Below are positions 10,548 to 22,510 of a DNA stretch of 64,000 bases, in pieces. Each line of letters starts with the position of its first letter. The stretch's first letter is position 1. The notes beneath the pieces were generated by a model that worked only from the letters and a program-made list of their open reading frames with translations, was not told the DNA's origin and did not search any database. Both the position numbers and the translations under genes were made by a program. This DNA is from Malus domestica (Eukaryota > Streptophyta > Magnoliopsida > Rosales > Rosaceae): contig NC_091661.1 in assembly GCF_042453785.1 (NCBI RefSeq), positions 30,247,501 through 30,311,500 on the forward strand, given 5' to 3'.

Positions 10548-12054
10548 TGATGAGTATATTTTATATTATATATTTTACCCTAATCTTAGTATATTTTGGT
10601 AAATATTTTGAAAGAATTTTGATACTTTGAATTGTATTTTCAATATAGGACTTTCGACTTCCTCTGGAGCAAAACAGGACCAAATGGACGAATTTTGGAG
10701 TAATTCCAATTGGAGGACGTTCGTGAGTCACTTAGCTTGATCGTATCAAAATTTGGGATTTTTTCACCAAGCGGTTATTTTCTGGCGATGGAATAAAGAA
10801 GCAGTGCGCAGTGCTGGAAAATAACGTTTTTGGGATTAAATGGCGTTTTTGGGATTAAATGGCGTTTTTGGAGCCCAAGATGACCTCAGATGGGTTCGTG
10901 GCCTTCTGGAGAAGTGTTCAAAATATTCCAAACATTAAATCCAGCTATATTGGGCCAGTTTTGGAGCAGCTTATGGGTCTAAAACGTGGGTGTTCAGATT
11001 TTAGGCGAATTTTACCATTTAATTTAGGGTTATGTTTCCTATTTTATTTAATTAATATTATTAGTTTCCTAGTGGAAAGAAAGGACCTGGTTTTTTTTAG
11101 GGTTTGTGAGGGGGTTCAGCAAATATATGGCTTGGCTGTCTACAGTTGAGTCTACGCTTTCTTTTATACAATTTTGGAGACAGAGAGAATCGTTAGGGTT
11201 TTGGAGACTTTTTACTTGAAGGTGCTTTCAATCCTTGTCTTGAATATATTTTCTATGATTTCAATTATGAGTATGCGGAACTAATTTCTTTTGCTAGGGT
11301 GAAGCCTTGAGCCTTAGCATGAATATGTGATTTTTATTTAATTGCTTATAATTGATTGTATGCATACTTTGAATTGTTAATCACCGGGATAAAAACTATG
11401 TAATTTTCTTAATGCCTGATCACCATTAGGATCTTTAGAAAAGTAATTTGATGCAATTTTGGTCGGAATGTTCCTTGAAATTGACGCTGGCTTCTTGTGA
11501 TTAATAATTGTAATTTCACTTAGGATGAATATCACTTCTTAAGGATTGCATGGTTTTTCAAAGGATTTCATAAAGCATAATGAGTCTTTCATGTTCAGAT
11601 TTGATCCGAACGTTCGGACGGGTTGCATGTTAGATATACGTTCTATGTTGGAGGTTCCAAGTAGAATATGAATTAGGAAAATCTAACCTTCAAAGTGGCA
11701 TGTGTAGATCATAAGTAATTGGTAAAATATTCATAGGATTGCTAGATGATGGTGGAGCCCTAGTGCTTTCTTAATTTTATTCTCCCAAAACTGTGTTCTT
11801 TTCTCTCTAGCTCTAATATTGCAGATTGTTTATTTTAATTCATTAATTTCGTTTTTATTTTAATTAGGTTATAAAATCAATCACCTAAACTTCTACTTTA
11901 CAATAATTAAATGGAATCTGATTAGTTTCGAATTATTTAATAGTCCATGTGGAGACGACCTTGCGAGATCCGTTTATACTACAATAACCTTGTGATTCTT
12001 GCAAGTAAAATAAGAAATTTAAGCCCGTTCACATGAGTAGTAAAAATCCTATCA
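10548..12054. mobile_element. Solo LTR of an LTR retrotransposon
   Basis: A 1507-base fossil beginning TGATGAGTAT and ending TCCTATCA, flanked by the 5-base direct repeat GTTAC (10543-10547 and 12055-12059). The TG...CA ends and 5-base duplication mark an LTR integration product. No internal domain, second LTR or primer site is present, so it is the usual relic of LTR-LTR recombination. The late GGAGACGACCTTGCGAG stretch resembles Ty3/Gypsy LTR ends. Age cannot be dated from a single LTR. Confidence 0.75.
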
Positions 12055-12059
12055 GTTAC

Positions 12060-13104
12060 TGTTTTCTGAGTTAGTTTTGTCTAATTAAGTTGTGTATTTT
12101 GTTTTACTTCTTCTAGCTAGCAGATTGAACCACGGAATAAGAAAATAGAAAACATAATACTTAATTAGAGCAGATAATATGATCGCTGATTAACTAATGA
12201 TAATTTAGAAGCATTTTATAACTTTATAATATATGCTCAAGAGATGACAACTATCCATATGTACTGTTAGTCTTAGACCTCAGATCTTAAACACCTACTT
12301 GTATTACAACTTGCAGTGTCATCAACTCATATTTTAATAGCATAGTAGCGTAAGTTAATACATCTACGAACTTAATGCTAGATAGATCATTTACTTAAAC
12401 CATATTTAGATTTAAAAAATAAATATAACCATCAACCTTCACATTATTAAATTTTTAAATAAAGAACCAAAATATGATTTAAAAAGATAGTATTCCTGGC
12501 ATTTTTCAACTTAATTAGGTTTTAAACTTATCCAAGGGTGATGCTAGAGACTGTCTACTTGAATCTATTTTGTATACCGCATGATGCGGCAGTGGTTGAA
12601 CTAATTGTTTAAATCATTAAAGAATGTATTCAACAATTAATCACTACTTCATGTAATCTACAAAATATAGTCTAAAATCATGATCTACTAACATTTTCCT
12701 TAATCCAATGGTTTAATATTTTTCATGATTAATGTGCAAGTTAACGACAGTCCTCAGCTGATTTGAAGTTAAATAAATGTATAGAAATAACAATAGATAA
12801 CTGCGCAATTCATCACATACTCATGGTAACATACACAGGCAGATTTTAATGTAGTGGTAGTATCGGCATGTATTATTAATTCACTTATATTATTGCACGT
12901 AAAAATTTATTTAGTAATAAAGTACATAAATTTATGATATATCAATCATATCATTTACTTATTTTATAACATGTGAATCAATAGCATCATGCGATTGATG
13001 CACTTAAAATTTTACACAACAGGATTAAGGGGAGAACAAAAACTAACTAATGGTGCTTGAAGTTACCGTGAAACTATCAATTTACATAGGCCAAAATTAA
13101 CCCA
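12060..13104. other. Intergenic, nothing recognised
   Basis: About 1 kb of A/T-rich sequence downstream of PAM68L. No long open frame, strong inverted repeat or known element was seen. A motif like GATGCTAGAGACTGTCTAC near 12541 faintly resembles the ends of the MITE at 15876, but the match is too weak to call. Confidence 0.5.
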
Positions 13105-13659
13105 TCATTTATTACTATTATTACTCTCATCTTCCTCCCTCCACATCTCAACCCAATTGCTTTGAGCTTCTTCTAATCCAAGAACTGAACCCTTCTTCTC
13201 TGCATCCCAACTTGTAGACAATGCCCCATACGCAATCCCAAGAGCCGAAGCCCCAAAAGTCAACAAGGTCGTCAAGAATGGTAGCCAAAGTGGCACATCC
13301 CACAAGTGCTTCTCCTTAACCGCATCAAAAACTTTCAAAAACGCAAAGCCAGTGGCCAAAGGTAGGCCCACAGCGGCGATAATTCTCACTAGCATCCTCT
13401 CGAAAACGACCTGTGGAACTTCCTCATCGCCGTCGTTGTTATCATTTTTGCCGGAGTTTTTGCTTGTAGGCATTTCCTTTGTCGTGGCTGGTGGTGCACT
13501 GCCAAAGCCTTTTGCATTTGCATGTGTTTTGTATGCACTTCTTTTAAGGTGGCCTAGGTTCTGCAAGGTTGTGGGGTGGAAGGTTAGGGTTTTGGGCTTC
13601 CATGGCAAAGAGTTTGGAAGATAGAGAGATGGTTGGGAGGAAAAAATCAGAGTTTTCAT
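13105..13659 (-). CDS. PAM68L: PAM68-like protein, chloroplast (DUF3464)
   Basis: A single-exon gene of 184 residues. Residues 1-45 are Ser/Pro/Lys-rich with few acidic residues, a likely chloroplast transit peptide. An acidic Asn/Asp segment (about 68-82) precedes the family core PQVVFERMLVRII. Two membrane segments follow (about 88-110 and 124-147, the second in WLPFLTTLLTFGASALG). The signature TSWDAEKKGSVLGLEEAQ and an acidic tail WVEMWREEDE close the protein. Family knowledge: PAM68 assists photosystem II assembly, and PAM68L (At5g52780) is needed for NDH-PSI complex assembly. The short length and the neighbouring DUF21-CBS gene favour PAM68L. It is a thylakoid membrane assembly factor rather than an enzyme. 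Confidence 0.88.
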   Translation of the reverse strand: MKTLIFSSQPSLYLPNSLPWKPKTLTFHPTTLQNLGHLKRSAYKTHANAKGFGSAPPATTKEMPTSKNSGKNDNNDGDEEVPQVVFERMLVRIIAAVGLPLATGFAFLKVFDAVKEKHLWDVPLWLPFLTTLLTFGASALGIAYGALSTSWDAEKKGSVLGLEEAQSNWVEMWREEDESNNSNK

Positions 13660-14094
13660 GGCTTATGCTAGGTTACTTCACTATAACGCCAAGTCAAGTT
13701 GTATGGTCTTATTGCTAAAAACCTTATCCCAAATGGATGGTGGTGACGTGGTCTCTACAGATATTTTGTAACTTTATTTCATTGTGATTTTTCTTTCTGA
13801 TCACCAAATTAACCTAGCTAGGGTAATTTGTTCTGCACTGAACAAGCAAAACTCTCTAAATCCAATAATAAAGTGAGAAAGGAACCATTTGTGCTCTTGC
13901 AAATTAACCACGCACACTAAGTATCGTTTTATAACTATTTCGTTTTTAGGGTTCAGTTTTATTTTTTATACTTGAGATATATGATAAAAATGTAAAGGGA
14001 AATGATGGATGAAGAAAAATGGTGTGAGGGAGGGGAAGAATGTGAAAAATTCTCAAAAATGAAACAACTTAAAATGATTTTTGTTTGGCTTTTT

Positions 14095-14905
14095 AGTTAA
14101 AATGGTCTCTAACATTGGCATAACTCATCACTTTTGTCTCTGAGATTGAAAATCAATAGAGGTGGTCCCTGAGTTTGTCCGTTGTAAATCATTTTGGTCA
14201 TTCGTGAAAAATTTGTCAACACCATTGTTAAATTGTCACGTGAGAGACCATGTGAGCACATTTTTAAGTATATTTTTGTCAAACCAACTGTTTTTAGCCA
14301 AAATGGTTCTTGAGATTGACATAAATCCTCACTTTGTCCCTGACAATGAAAAATAGATAGAAGTGATCCCTGGGTTTGTCTATTGTAAATAATTTTGGTC
14401 ATTTTTTGAAAAATCTATCAATATCCACGTTAAATTGTCACGTGAGCAATCGCGTGACCACCTTTTTAAGAATATTTTTGTCTAACCACCCTCTCCACTT
14501 AATGAGAATATTAACAATTTTTTCACAAAATAGTTTTATTAACAAAATCTGTCAATATCCTTGTTAAGTGGAGGGGTTGGTTTCTCAAAAACACCTTTAA
14601 AAAGTCGACTGTTGTTGCTCAAGTGACAATTTAACAAAGATATTGACAAATTTTTCATGGAATGACCAAAATAATTTACGATAGACAAACTTAGGGACCA
14701 CTTTTATCAAATTTTCTTTGTCAATGACCAAAGTAAGAAATTATGACAATCTCATGGACCATTTTGGCTAAAAAGGGGTTGGTTTGACAAAATACCCTTA
14801 AAAAGGTGATCACGTTGGACAAACTCAGAGACCACTTCTATCGTTTTCAATTTCAGACCAAAGTGATGAATTAGACTAATCTCAATGATTATTTTGGCTA
14901 CAAAA
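14095..14905. repeat. Four-module repeat, two direct and two inverted
   Basis: A module of about 190 bases, marked by CCAAAATGGT, CTCACTTTGTCCCTGA, GTCCGTTGTAAATCATTTTG and TTAAATTGTCACGTGAG, occurs at about 14095-14290 and 14300-14490. It occurs again in reverse complement at about 14570-14750 and 14760-14900. The whole can fold into a long hairpin. It carries no conserved frame. It lies upstream of PAM68L and is probably a rearranged foldback-type element. Confidence 0.6.
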
Positions 14906-15875
14906 CCTTTTTTTGTTTATGGTACATTTTGTATATCATTTTATATACATCTCTTCTGCATTTTCCCCCGCCATTCCTCCACCATTCTTCATCATCTTTT
15001 CCAGACGTTTCTAGTTGGTCTTGTAAGTATCCTCATGTAGGTCCAAATTATTATTCTATGTGTATCATACCTGTTTGTCCCGTTGTACTTTTCTTTCAAC
15101 ATTACAAAAAGAAACTCAACCTACTTAAATTACGATGTCAATCCATAATACATCTGATTACAATACTTGATTAGATAATTTTCACATCCAAATTAAGCAT
15201 TGTCAAAACTCGAAGGGAAGATGGAGCTAAGGATGGATGAACCTTTGAAGATGCGACAATCTTAATACGCTGTAGGGCACGTAGCTAGCCTCTAAATGGT
15301 GAACATCAAAGGAAAAAAATATTCAGGTTGACCTTCTCAAATATTAGGTTTAGCACACCAAGTATCAAATTAGTAGGTAATCACATATTTTAGTGGTTAA
15401 TTAATCTCTGATTGGGGATCTCTCAAAAACGTACAGCATGTCTATGGAGCTCAATATCCGAAATTTTTATGGATGTACGCATGCTGAGTGATTTGTTCCT
15501 AATAGTTAGTGTATGTGTTTTGATATATACGTGGCTTATCTCTCTAAAGTAATACTTTATATTAGAATAAGTCATAAAAAATTTCGATTCCAACTTGGGA
15601 CCAGTTATGTAATGGAATAAACTCTACATTATAATAAGTTATAATTTTTCTTGGTCCAATCTTAAGAAAACACCCCTCCACATGAGTACAAAAATATTCA
15701 AGAAATAAAACAATTGGCGCTAAGGAATTTTAATTAGGAAATACACTATTCATTAAGGATAAATAAGTCAATAAATAATATTTTTTTTAACTATGCCTTT
15801 ATTAGTAATAACCTCCTAAAGTTCTAAAATTAATTTGATTCCAACTGCATAAATTCAGAGGGATTATAACTTTAA
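14906..15875. other. Intergenic, nothing recognised
   Basis: About 970 bases of A/T-rich sequence. Short frames (for example near 14929-15174) show no family features or conserved context. No repeat ends were found. Confidence 0.45.
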
Positions 15876-16031
15876 GGATAATGCTAGGGAGATTAAATTT
15901 GTAGACAAAATTTACAAACTAAATTATGTCTCACCAATAGGAATGAGCGCGTTTATCAACGCTCAAGTAATAATCGAATTATCAATTTCCAATTTATTTA
16001 GTTTACAAAATTTAATTTCCCTAGCATTACC
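15876..16031. mobile_element. Small MITE with TTAA/TAA target duplication
   Basis: 156 bases with inverted ends GGATAATGCTAGGGAGATTA and TAATTTCCCTAGCATTACC, flanked by TTAA on both sides (15872-15875 and 16032-16035). A TAA/TTAA target suggests a Tourist/Harbinger-type MITE. It lies about 190 bases upstream of the CLE start codon and could contribute promoter sequence. Confidence 0.65.
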
Positions 16032-16224
16032 TTAATTTTAAAGACGTTTTACTTACATTGAAATAGAATACATGCACTAGTAAGAGAAAAGCGAGTTTAT
16101 GCTGCCCTTTTCAGTGTCTACTATTCCCACTTTGAATAAAACAACGAAAAAAAGTACTTTTTGATGCTTATATATAGCAAGCTTCCTAGTTTATCTTCAT
16201 ATCTTGTAGTACTACAGGAGGGAA

Positions 16225-16497
16225 ATGTCTACCTTGAGATGTCTTGTGATATATGCAGTATTAATGTTGTTTCTTCTTTTTTATTTTAGGTTCGGTTCTC
16301 ATTCTCTTAATCCTGAGGCCAACTTGATTCGAAAATTATTGGTCAAAACAACCAAGGAAGAAATATATAATATCGGATTCAGAAATGAAGAGGCAAACAG
16401 AATCCATGTGGGCAAGTCAAAGCGCGAACGTATAAGCAAAACTCAAATTGAGTCAAAGCGATTGTCTCTTGGAGGTCCTGATCCACGTCATCACTAG
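16225..16497 (+). CDS. CLE-type secreted signalling peptide precursor with non-canonical motif
   Basis: A single-exon frame of 90 residues. Residues about 5-25 form a hydrophobic signal peptide or anchor (VIYAVLMLFLLFYF). A basic variable middle region follows. The last 12 residues, RLSLGGPDPRHH, match the CLE ligand consensus R-x-S-P-G-G-P-D-P-x-H-H and end exactly at the stop, as in single-domain CLEs. The size is typical of CLEs. The oddity is Leu at ligand position 4, where Pro is almost invariant and usually hydroxylated; positions 5-9 and 11-12 are canonical. Family knowledge: CLE peptides bind CLV1/BAM-type receptor kinases to control meristems and vasculature. Closest by motif are CLE1-CLE7-like peptides. 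A TATATATAGCAAG box lies about 55 bases upstream. Confidence 0.8.
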   Translation: MSTLRCLVIYAVLMLFLLFYFRFGSHSLNPEANLIRKLLVKTTKEEIYNIGFRNEEANRIHVGKSKRERISKTQIESKRLSLGGPDPRHH

Positions 16498-17764
16498 CTT
16501 TATCAATCAACCAAGGGGAGAGAAGCTTCCTTACCCAAGTGTCATTACCTTGTTCTTATTTATCTCATCACGTGAGATCAGAATATGAAAGTATTTTCTT
16601 TCCATCATAAGGTGTGTATTTGAACTTCAACAATATATAGAAGTGGTTGCCACTCCTATAAAATGTGTATTAAATAATAAATAACATGGTATGAACAACG
16701 TTATTCATTAAGATCAATTTCTCGTTGATCATAACCAATTTTGAAGTTGTTGCACCTCTTCTCATTTTGTAGAGAAAGTGGTAAAGCGATACATTACAAA
16801 GCAATTTTTTTTATATAAATTTTTAATAATATTAAGAGGACGGGAAGAGTTCAAAACTATCATCATAATTTAGAGATAAATTTCATATCGGGGACGCGGC
16901 ATGGATATAATCCTAACATTCTATCCACTAGGATATTGAACTACATGCGAGACATTGCTTTCTCACTAACGTAGCCAAAACAAAGACAACCTGAACAAAG
17001 TCTAAATCAGGCCTAATATGTGATCGAAGATAGGTAATTTACGAATGTTTTGCCTTCGTGCATATCTTCTAGTATAGTTCGAAGTTTATTTTTGGGCCGT
17101 CAACAAATTAAAAAGATAATTTCTTCTTCGCATTTATGTTTCAAAGTTCAAACTGAGAGTGATTTACAATTTTGCACGCAGCCGAGGACAGGATCAAATT
17201 TGTTTGGTAAGATCTGTCGTTAATTGCGTTGAATTAATTTTAATTTTAGGTATTAAGCACTGTTGTGTTAGTAAGTGCACGTTGTTTCTTATATTTCATC
17301 AAGTACGTAATAACTTAATTAAATTGGTTTAATTAATTAAAATTAGGATGGTCTTCAAAAGCGTGCAAAAGGAAGCATAAACAAATGCAAACAATAATTT
17401 AACAAAATTTATCGTTTGACAAAAAATTATTGCAAACAATAAAGCTTGATTAATTGTGAAAATATAAATGTATCAGGTGCTTTTTTCTACTGTTGCATGT
17501 TATTACAGGTTAAGCATATAAGAAAGTTTAGTTACGTTCGGTTCCATAACTAATTTATTCTAATTAATTACTACCTTTTAAACTTTGTGGTCACTGGGAT
17601 TTTGCAGCTTCTCATCATTCGATTTTCTTGAGGCCTGCCATGATAAAAAAAAAATTCATATAAACAAAGCAAACCTATTTATGTTACAGAATTATAGTCA
17701 TGTTACGTCACGTTTGGTGCCTAAAATTAGATTGGATATATTAACTCACTCGATGCAAGGATGG
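16498..17764. other. Intergenic, nothing recognised
   Basis: Lies between the CLE gene and the 3' end of the DUF21-CBS gene. A/T-rich, with short homopolymers. No conserved frame, RNA gene or repeat boundary was seen. The first ~200 bases should contain the CLE 3' untranslated region (AATAAATAAC near 16675 is a possible polyadenylation signal). Confidence 0.45.
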
Positions 17765-20431
17765 TCAGCTGCGAACCAGGCCTGCAGATGCATGCAGGGC
17801 AGGTCTTATGATAGGTTGTTGAGTGTATGGATGAATGGGAGACCCGGGTGCAGAAGTGCTGTATGAAGATAGTAGAGCCGGCTCTGGAGTTCTCCAATAA
17901 ATCTGAGACGCAGATTTGCTTAGAGTTTTTGAGGCTGATGATCGTCTTGAATATGGTAGGAGGTTGATTTTGATTCTGTGGTACAAAAAAGAAAAACCAA
18001 AGCAAGTAGTCAAGATCAAATATAAATAGTATTAATTAAAGTATTAAGAATCATTCGGGTTGAGGGTTTCGCTCTAATTTTTGGAACAGACTTGGAGTTT
18101 GCGTAGAAAACAAGAAAAATGTCATCACTTACTTGTTGTGAACATCGACGTATTCATCTGTTTCATCCAGTATATCTTCCTTGAAGACAGAATAAATAGA
18201 CTGGTTAGTTTAATTTTCAAATGTATATTGCCATAAAAAATAAAAAAACAGTTCATCAATTTATTTACTAACTTGGTTACCTGCAACAGTTCCTCCATGA
18301 CATCTTCCATTGTTATGATGCCGATTACCTCCTTGTCCCCTTGAAGAGATTCTAAACTTTCAGATGATACATTTTGCGTGCGCAATCCTTGCCTATGTGT
18401 CGTATTTGCAGTTTCAGTTGAATATAGAGGTGATGGTATGTCCACGGGAATGCTCAAACGCTCTTTTTGTTCATGCGAAAAATTTAATCCTGTAGAATCG
18501 CACTTAACAACCATGAATTCTACTAGCCTAAAGACAAATTTTTGCCCAAAAACCTTATTTTCAGTATAATTTAAATTACCTCTACCCTCAGCCAGTGTTG
18601 AAAGTGATCTTGAATTAGTATCCTTGTTGTTACTCTTCACCACAGCAACCATATGACTATGACCTTTCTGGAACTGCTGCAGTACATCGTATAAAGGCGA
18701 ATTATCATAGACCCTGTTACAGATTATGTAAAGCATTATATTTTACATTAAACATATGTGCTTTTCGGCAAATTAGTTTCTTGGAAACAGTTGTTGGTTT
18801 TGCCCAAAACTTGTGTTAGCATGAAGCCAATTGCTAGATTCCATAAGGGAACAGTCATAGCCTACCTTGGAATCCTTCTGATAGTCAAGTATTTAATTGG
18901 CGTTTCGTCCTCAGGGCGGCTGAAGATCAAATTCTTCAACTAGTACATTCCGAAAAAATGTGAAATTAGTTACACGTGGATGAAAGGTAGCTTTAAGGAA
19001 ATAGTAAACGACGAGGCCTGCTAAGTGCGAAGTGCTTACCAGAATGATGCCAATGATGTTTGTTGGGGTTCCCGAGTAGATAGGTATACGACTGTGACCT
19101 TTGCTAGTTATTAAACCAAGTGTATGGCTAAAGATCCATGGACCAAAACACACCAGAATGACATAGTACTCGAATGTAATTAGACGTGATTTAATTTTGG
19201 TATGAACAGATTCAACTAACCATCGTAACTTACATGTTGAGTTTTGAATTGATGTCAAGGGAGAAAGTTTGAGATATGGGAATCATTGCATCTTTAGCAG
19301 TCTTGGAAGTCAAATCCAGAGCACCAGCAATAATCGTCGTTTCATGATGCGATAACTCTCCACCTTTCCCAGCCTAGTGATGAACATGATCATAGTAATT
19401 AGACTTTTGACAGCGTCTGCATAGACCCTTACATGACATTTAATTATGTCTAGCAAATTTACCTCATTAGCATGCAGATCCACCAATGTTTTTAGCTCCC
19501 CTCGTTTTAAGAGCGCCGAATGCCCTTTGCCAAGGAGGCAATCCAGCAGCTGCCACGGTCAAATTTTCCAAACACGAAAAAGTCTTAATCTGCTCAGTTT
19601 ATGCTTACACAAAAGAGTTGAGTTATGTGAAGCCAGCGAAACTGGACATTGATCTGAGCTATGTCATGAACGTGTATTTTACCTTACTGCAAGGGTACGA
19701 CAGGGGGAGGAAAACCACAAGAAGCAATCGGACCAAGTGAGACATTTTCGCGCCTAGACTTAGTCCATATCGAGAACATACAGCTTGAGGAATGATCTAA
19801 GAGAAAAGGTGAAGGACAAACGATCTTAAGACAACGATAACGTATTGCCAACATTTAAAGTGCATTAGGCCAAGACAAAAACCAAGTGAATGGCTTAAAA
19901 CAAAATTTTTACCTCCGTAAATGCAAGAACAAGGGTGCCTGACACAAGAATCGCAGCCCAAACGGGAAGAATCGAGTCCAGGAAAATGGGAAGCGCCTTG
20001 TAGAACAATACATTAGTTAACAGGTCAAGTAATTTAGTACTTCAGAACATTAAAACAGCACAAATTACGCATGTCATAGCGGCGTACCTCCATTGCCAGT
20101 GATTTTCCTATGAGGAGAGTACATAAAAGTAGATGTTCGTTCTTAACAAGCGGCAGAATCTTCGCTGCAAATTTAGCGAGCTGATTAAGGCTATGCTAGT
20201 AATTAATTTTCACAAATAATATTGTAATGAAGTTCACCGCAGCTAGCAACCTGCATTCTTCTGTTCTTGAGGCTGACCGGACTTAATGAGGACTTCAAGA
20301 TCGACTTGGCTGAAGGAGAGGAGTCCTAAGGCAAGGCCTGATGCAATACCGGCAAATGCCACAAGGACCAAAGATATGACCATAAACACCCAGAAATCGG
20401 TCTGACAACATAATATGTCATCGTCTCTCAT
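17765..20431 (-). CDS. DUF21 and CBS domain protein (CNNM/CorC-like, MGR family)
   Basis: Eleven coding exons, in transcription order 20431-20251, 20164-20088, 19996-19913, 19796-19683, 19549-19463, 19373-19234, 19127-19040, 18939-18866, 18713-18281, 18179-18133 and 17975-17765. All have GT-AG borders and compatible phases and give 511 residues. Residues about 10-185 are the membrane DUF21 (CNNM) domain with hydrophobic segments such as [20 protein letters not shown] and the [14 protein letters not shown] motif. A first CBS motif (DAMIPIS to HSRIPIYSG to IIGIIL, about 200-265) and a second ([14 protein letters not shown] to [16 protein letters not shown], about 283-430) follow. The second is split by a ~75-residue insertion that stays open but could hide an intron. 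Family knowledge: plant members (CBSDUF/MGR) move Mg2+ at vacuolar or plastid membranes. Probably the orthologue of At5g52790. Confidence 0.85.
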
Positions 20432-20850
20432 GGTAGTATAGCAAGTACTAATACTCCAACGGTGAACTGCAATGTATTTATCAAACAGAAGGGTTGGCTT
20501 TATACACTTTTGCTTGAACGAACACGCGAAGGACTATCCTTTTTATCGATTGTGCGAGTTACTGCAGCATGAAGAACAAAACCACGAAACAAATAGTGTC
20601 AAGTTTTGTGAATTTTGGACAAAGATAATCAGAACACGTAGGAGATGTGAAATATATACAGGTACAGTCTTCTGTCCAAATCCAATCCCTACTGCCGAAC
20701 ACCTCTAAATCTATAGATTCAACAAAAATAGGATAATTAATCTGGTAAATAAAAACCAAAAAAAAAAAAAGACGGAATACCAAATTTTAATTGAAAACAA
20801 AACAAAAAAACAAAGAGTAAAAAACGGAACCTAAGTCATCAAAACTTGCC

Positions 20851-21082
20851 CGTTTGGTGGGTTGGATGAGATTGGGTTTTAGAGATAGAATTGGATTGAT
20901 GAGGACTTGTAAGACATGACTTGTAACTCATGTATAAAAATAGGTTAGTTAACCACAATATTGTGAATTTGTAATCCATCATGTTCGGTCATATTCATCT
21001 CACATTTTAATATAACAAACAACAGACTGAACTCAAATCCGTTTTGATTGGTCACAACATGTCCCATCCAACCCACCAAACG
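20851..21082. mobile_element. hAT-like MITE
   Basis: 232 bases with inverted ends CGTTTGGTGGGTTGGATG and CATCCAACCCACCAAACG, a perfect 18-base match. It is A/T-rich inside and non-coding. Terminal sequence of the GTTTGG type is common in plant hAT or Harbinger MITEs. No clear target duplication was found. Confidence 0.65.
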
Positions 21083-21889
21083 AAGTCTCATTGGATTGTG
21101 ACAATGTGGAAAGCCAACTAAAGCATGCATATATGGAATGAACATACGTAAATTAACTGGGAAAGCTCAGTACCAACTTCACTACATATGCATCCAATCG
21201 CCAAAAGAAATTTCTTTTGGTTCTATTTGTTGAGCACCAAAAGCAAAGATTCCACTACTTGATGGAAAAAAAAACGTGGGAAGGGGTGACACGATCTTTC
21301 ATGTCGCACCTAAAAGCATGATATTCTCTGTATTTTGGTCTTATTTGACCTCACACTGTCCATACTCAACGTTAGTTCATATGTTTAATATCAAACCGGT
21401 GAAACCAATAGTATTCATAAAAAACAACTTGGTGAATCAAACAACCAAAATGTAGAGAAATATTACATAACGAATCAACATAATTTGTTTTTTATAGGAT
21501 TTTTTGAAACTTGGTGTAGAAGTTAGCAGCGCGTATCGTCACCACCCAACCACATTCATCTCATTCAACCAACTGAGCTCGGTTGCGAATTGACACACCT
21601 GCATTTGGTTTAATCCGTGTAATTTTTTGGGTCAACAGAACAATCAACAACTCTTTCTCATTTGGTTTCTGTTCCTCGCCTGTAATAACTTGACTTAACT
21701 CTACGTTGGACTTTGCAGTAGTATCAAAAGCTATTTCCAATGAAGGAAACCTCAATTCAGCAAGCATTAGGGAACAATTGTAGGGAACTTGACATAAAAA
21801 ATAAATGAATTTTTGTATTTCTTCAGTTGTATAATCATATCTTGTATTTACAGGCTCTGAAACGTTTCAGAATACATTTGGCAAAACAA

Positions 21890-22180
21890 CAGATAAATGC
21901 TTTTAAATCATAAACTTAGAAGTGGTTTCTTAAAAACACCTAGTACTCGTTGAAAGTACTAATGGCTCATTTGAAGATACGTTTTTAATGAAAATGTTAT
22001 TGAAATCAATTTTTAATAAAACTCAAGTTGAATTGTTAAAAAAAAAAAAAAAACTCAAGTAGGGTTCTGAAAAAAATACTTCAAAACGCTTTTTTAACTT
22101 AAAATATTTTTAAAAACCAAAACTAATTTCACGAAAAGTGTTTTTAATAGTATTAAAAGCACTTCTAAACAAGTTTTTAA
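21890..22180. repeat. MITE-like repeat of the AAGCACTTCCAAAC family
   Basis: Poly-T/A-rich sequence with TCATTTGAAGATACG near one end and AAAAGCACTTCTAAACAAG at the other. It is related in wording to the tails at about 725-900 and 7760-7910 (GAAATCAATTTCTTGTAAAA, AAAACATTCACAAACGAGCTC). Boundaries are approximate. Confidence 0.45.
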
Positions 22181-22510
22181 AAATTAGAATTTCAGTTATA
22201 CCAATTGAGAAAATTTTTATTGTAATCGGAACACGAGTGATACACCACGTATTTTTATATAAGTGATGAAATTTTTTATTAAATTATTAATTTTTTAGCA
22301 CATATATCTCATAATTTGTATAGTAATATATGGTATACCATCACATGTTCCGATCACTCTAAAAAATCTCTCGAACCAATTATTTCTCAGAGAATCGCAG
22401 CCCAAACTCCAAGGAAAAAGCAAACCTCATCCTTTCAGATTCTTCAGAGAGAGAGATATTTTGTGGATCTCACACTTGCATTTGCATTAACTACAACCAA
22501 CTCGAAAACG

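Larger units (their letters stand above)
20432..22510. promoter_or_regulatory. Bidirectional intergenic region between DUF21-CBS and At3g49140-like genes
   Basis: A 2.1-kb divergent promoter region. It contains the MITE at 20851-21082 and a MITE-like A/T-rich repeat at about 21890-22180, with ordinary A/T-rich sequence elsewhere. No convincing coding frame was seen. Confidence 0.45.

Noticed and set aside
10859-11149. 96-codon frame in the solo LTR
   Set aside because: Lies wholly inside an LTR with TG...CA ends and target duplication, and has no recognisable domain.
14109-14402. 97-codon minus-strand frame
   Set aside because: Made of two copies of the repeated module. The similarity within the protein comes from the repeat.
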